A DNA stretch of 5,309 bases from contig JANXYT010000058.1 in the NCBI GenBank assembly GCA_025355915.1, positions 1-5,309 of the forward strand, in the 5' to 3' direction. This DNA is from Holophagaceae bacterium. GTDB taxonomy: Bacteria; Acidobacteriota; Holophagae; Holophagales; Holophagaceae. Shown in pieces: positions 4,677 through 5,309 of the stretch (its first letter is position 1; the number at the start of each line of letters is the position of its first letter). Made by a program: the position numbers and the translations under genes. Below the pieces are notes generated by a model. The model did not search any database and was not told where the DNA came from. It saw only the letters and a program-made list of their open reading frames with translations.

Positions 4677-5309
4677 TCACCCCTCCAACCGGCTGCCGGT
4701 CACTTGGAATACACGTTTCCCGTTGGGATTCAGGGCCACCAGGCCCATGAATCGCGGGATGCCATCCACACAAAGGTCGAGCTCTGCGTCGAAGCGCTTG
4801 GTCAACGGGATCAGGTCGCCCGTTTTCAGTTGAAGCAGCTCATCCATGCTGAGGCTGGTGCCGCGGATCTCGGCGGCTGCCTCCATGGAGCAGCGCTTCA
4901 GGCTGGCCATGAGCAGGCTGGCCTCCTCGTAGGTGGAGGACTTCTTGTAGCCCGTGAACATCTCCTGGTCGAATTTGCTGGAGATGGGTTCCAGGATGAT
5001 GCTCGGGATGGCGAGGTTGATCATGCCGCTGACCGGGCCCATCTTCACCTCGAAGACCACCAGCAGCACCACCTCGTTGGGTGCCACGATCTGGATGAGC
5101 TGAGGGCTGGTCTCCCGGGCCTGGATGCGGAAGTCCAGGTCCACGATGCCGCGCCAGGATTCGCGCATATCCTCCAACAGCAGTTTGAGGATGCCGTCGA
5201 AGATGCTCTGTTCGATGTCAGTCATGGTTCGCAGGTTCTTCAGCGGCTCGCCGGGACCGCCCAGCATCTTGTCGATGATGGGGAACACCAGGGTGGGGTT
5301 CACCTCCAG
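4677..5309 (-). CDS. fliM: Flagellar motor switch protein FliM, C-terminal part
   Basis: FliM is the C-ring protein that binds CheY-P through its N-terminus and passes the switch signal to FliG. The frame is open at the right edge (Leu-Glu precede the GTG at 5303), so the N-terminal CheY-binding peptide and the start of the middle domain are missing; 210 codons are visible. The visible middle CheC-like domain shows NPTLVFPIIDKMLGG, then RTMTDIEQSIFDGILK and SPQLIQIVAPNEVVLLVVFEVKMG...SGMINLAIPSIILEPI, all classic FliM. The C-terminal SpoA domain is TSLSMDELLQLKTGDLIPL through FMGLVALNPNGKRVFQVTG. It ends TGA at 4679-4677, just before fliN; the fliN Shine-Dalgarno lies in its last codons. Confidence 0.96.
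   Translation of the reverse strand: MEVNPTLVFPIIDKMLGGPGEPLKNLRTMTDIEQSIFDGILKLLLEDMRESWRGIVDLDFRIQARETSPQLIQIVAPNEVVLLVVFEVKMGPVSGMINLAIPSIILEPISSKFDQEMFTGYKKSSTYEEASLLMASLKRCSMEAAAEIRGTSLSMDELLQLKTGDLIPLTKRFDAELDLCVDGIPRFMGLVALNPNGKRVFQVTGSRLEG

Overview
The window is about 5.3 kb of GC-rich bacterial chromosome from a Gram-negative, flagellated organism. It carries the C-terminal part of an Omp85-family outer-membrane barrel, flagellar switch genes and a typical glmS. The gene styles and the GC-rich intergenic palindromes would fit an acidobacterium such as the Holophaga/Geothrix group. That placement is an inference from general appearance, not a demonstrated assignment.

Layout, left to right. 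Positions 2-676 (+) hold the end of an Omp85 (BamA/TamA-like) barrel protein. Positions 677-1130 contain no credible protein gene. They hold two copies of a 45-bp sequence, 416 bp apart, each consisting of the 3' end of a tRNA-Val gene plus its terminator hairpin, with a dense series of short palindromes between them. The intact tRNA-Val(GAC) lies at 1131-1205 (-), with a good promoter upstream and a classic terminator downstream. Two very short, related single-pass membrane protein genes (46 and 38 codons, -) follow at 1269-1409 and 1496-1612. They share an identical 16-bp ribosome-binding-site/start segment. Then come a full-length glmS (1697-3529, -), a 223-bp intergenic stretch with palindromes and a weak promoter candidate, a FliN/FliY-type switch protein (3753-4673, -), and the C-terminal two thirds or so of FliM (4677-5309, -), which runs off the right edge.

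How the genes work together. fliM and fliN are separated by 3 nt and are translationally adjacent; their products form the flagellar C-ring. glmS makes glucosamine-6-phosphate for peptidoglycan and LPS. The two small membrane protein genes lie downstream of glmS on the same strand with no evident terminator between, so they may share its transcript. The Omp85 gene and the leftward genes converge on the palindrome-rich island.

The least ordinary parts are the tandem small membrane protein pair and the tRNA-3'-end direct repeat enclosing the palindrome island. The repeat looks like an attachment-site duplication, but no integrase gene is present.
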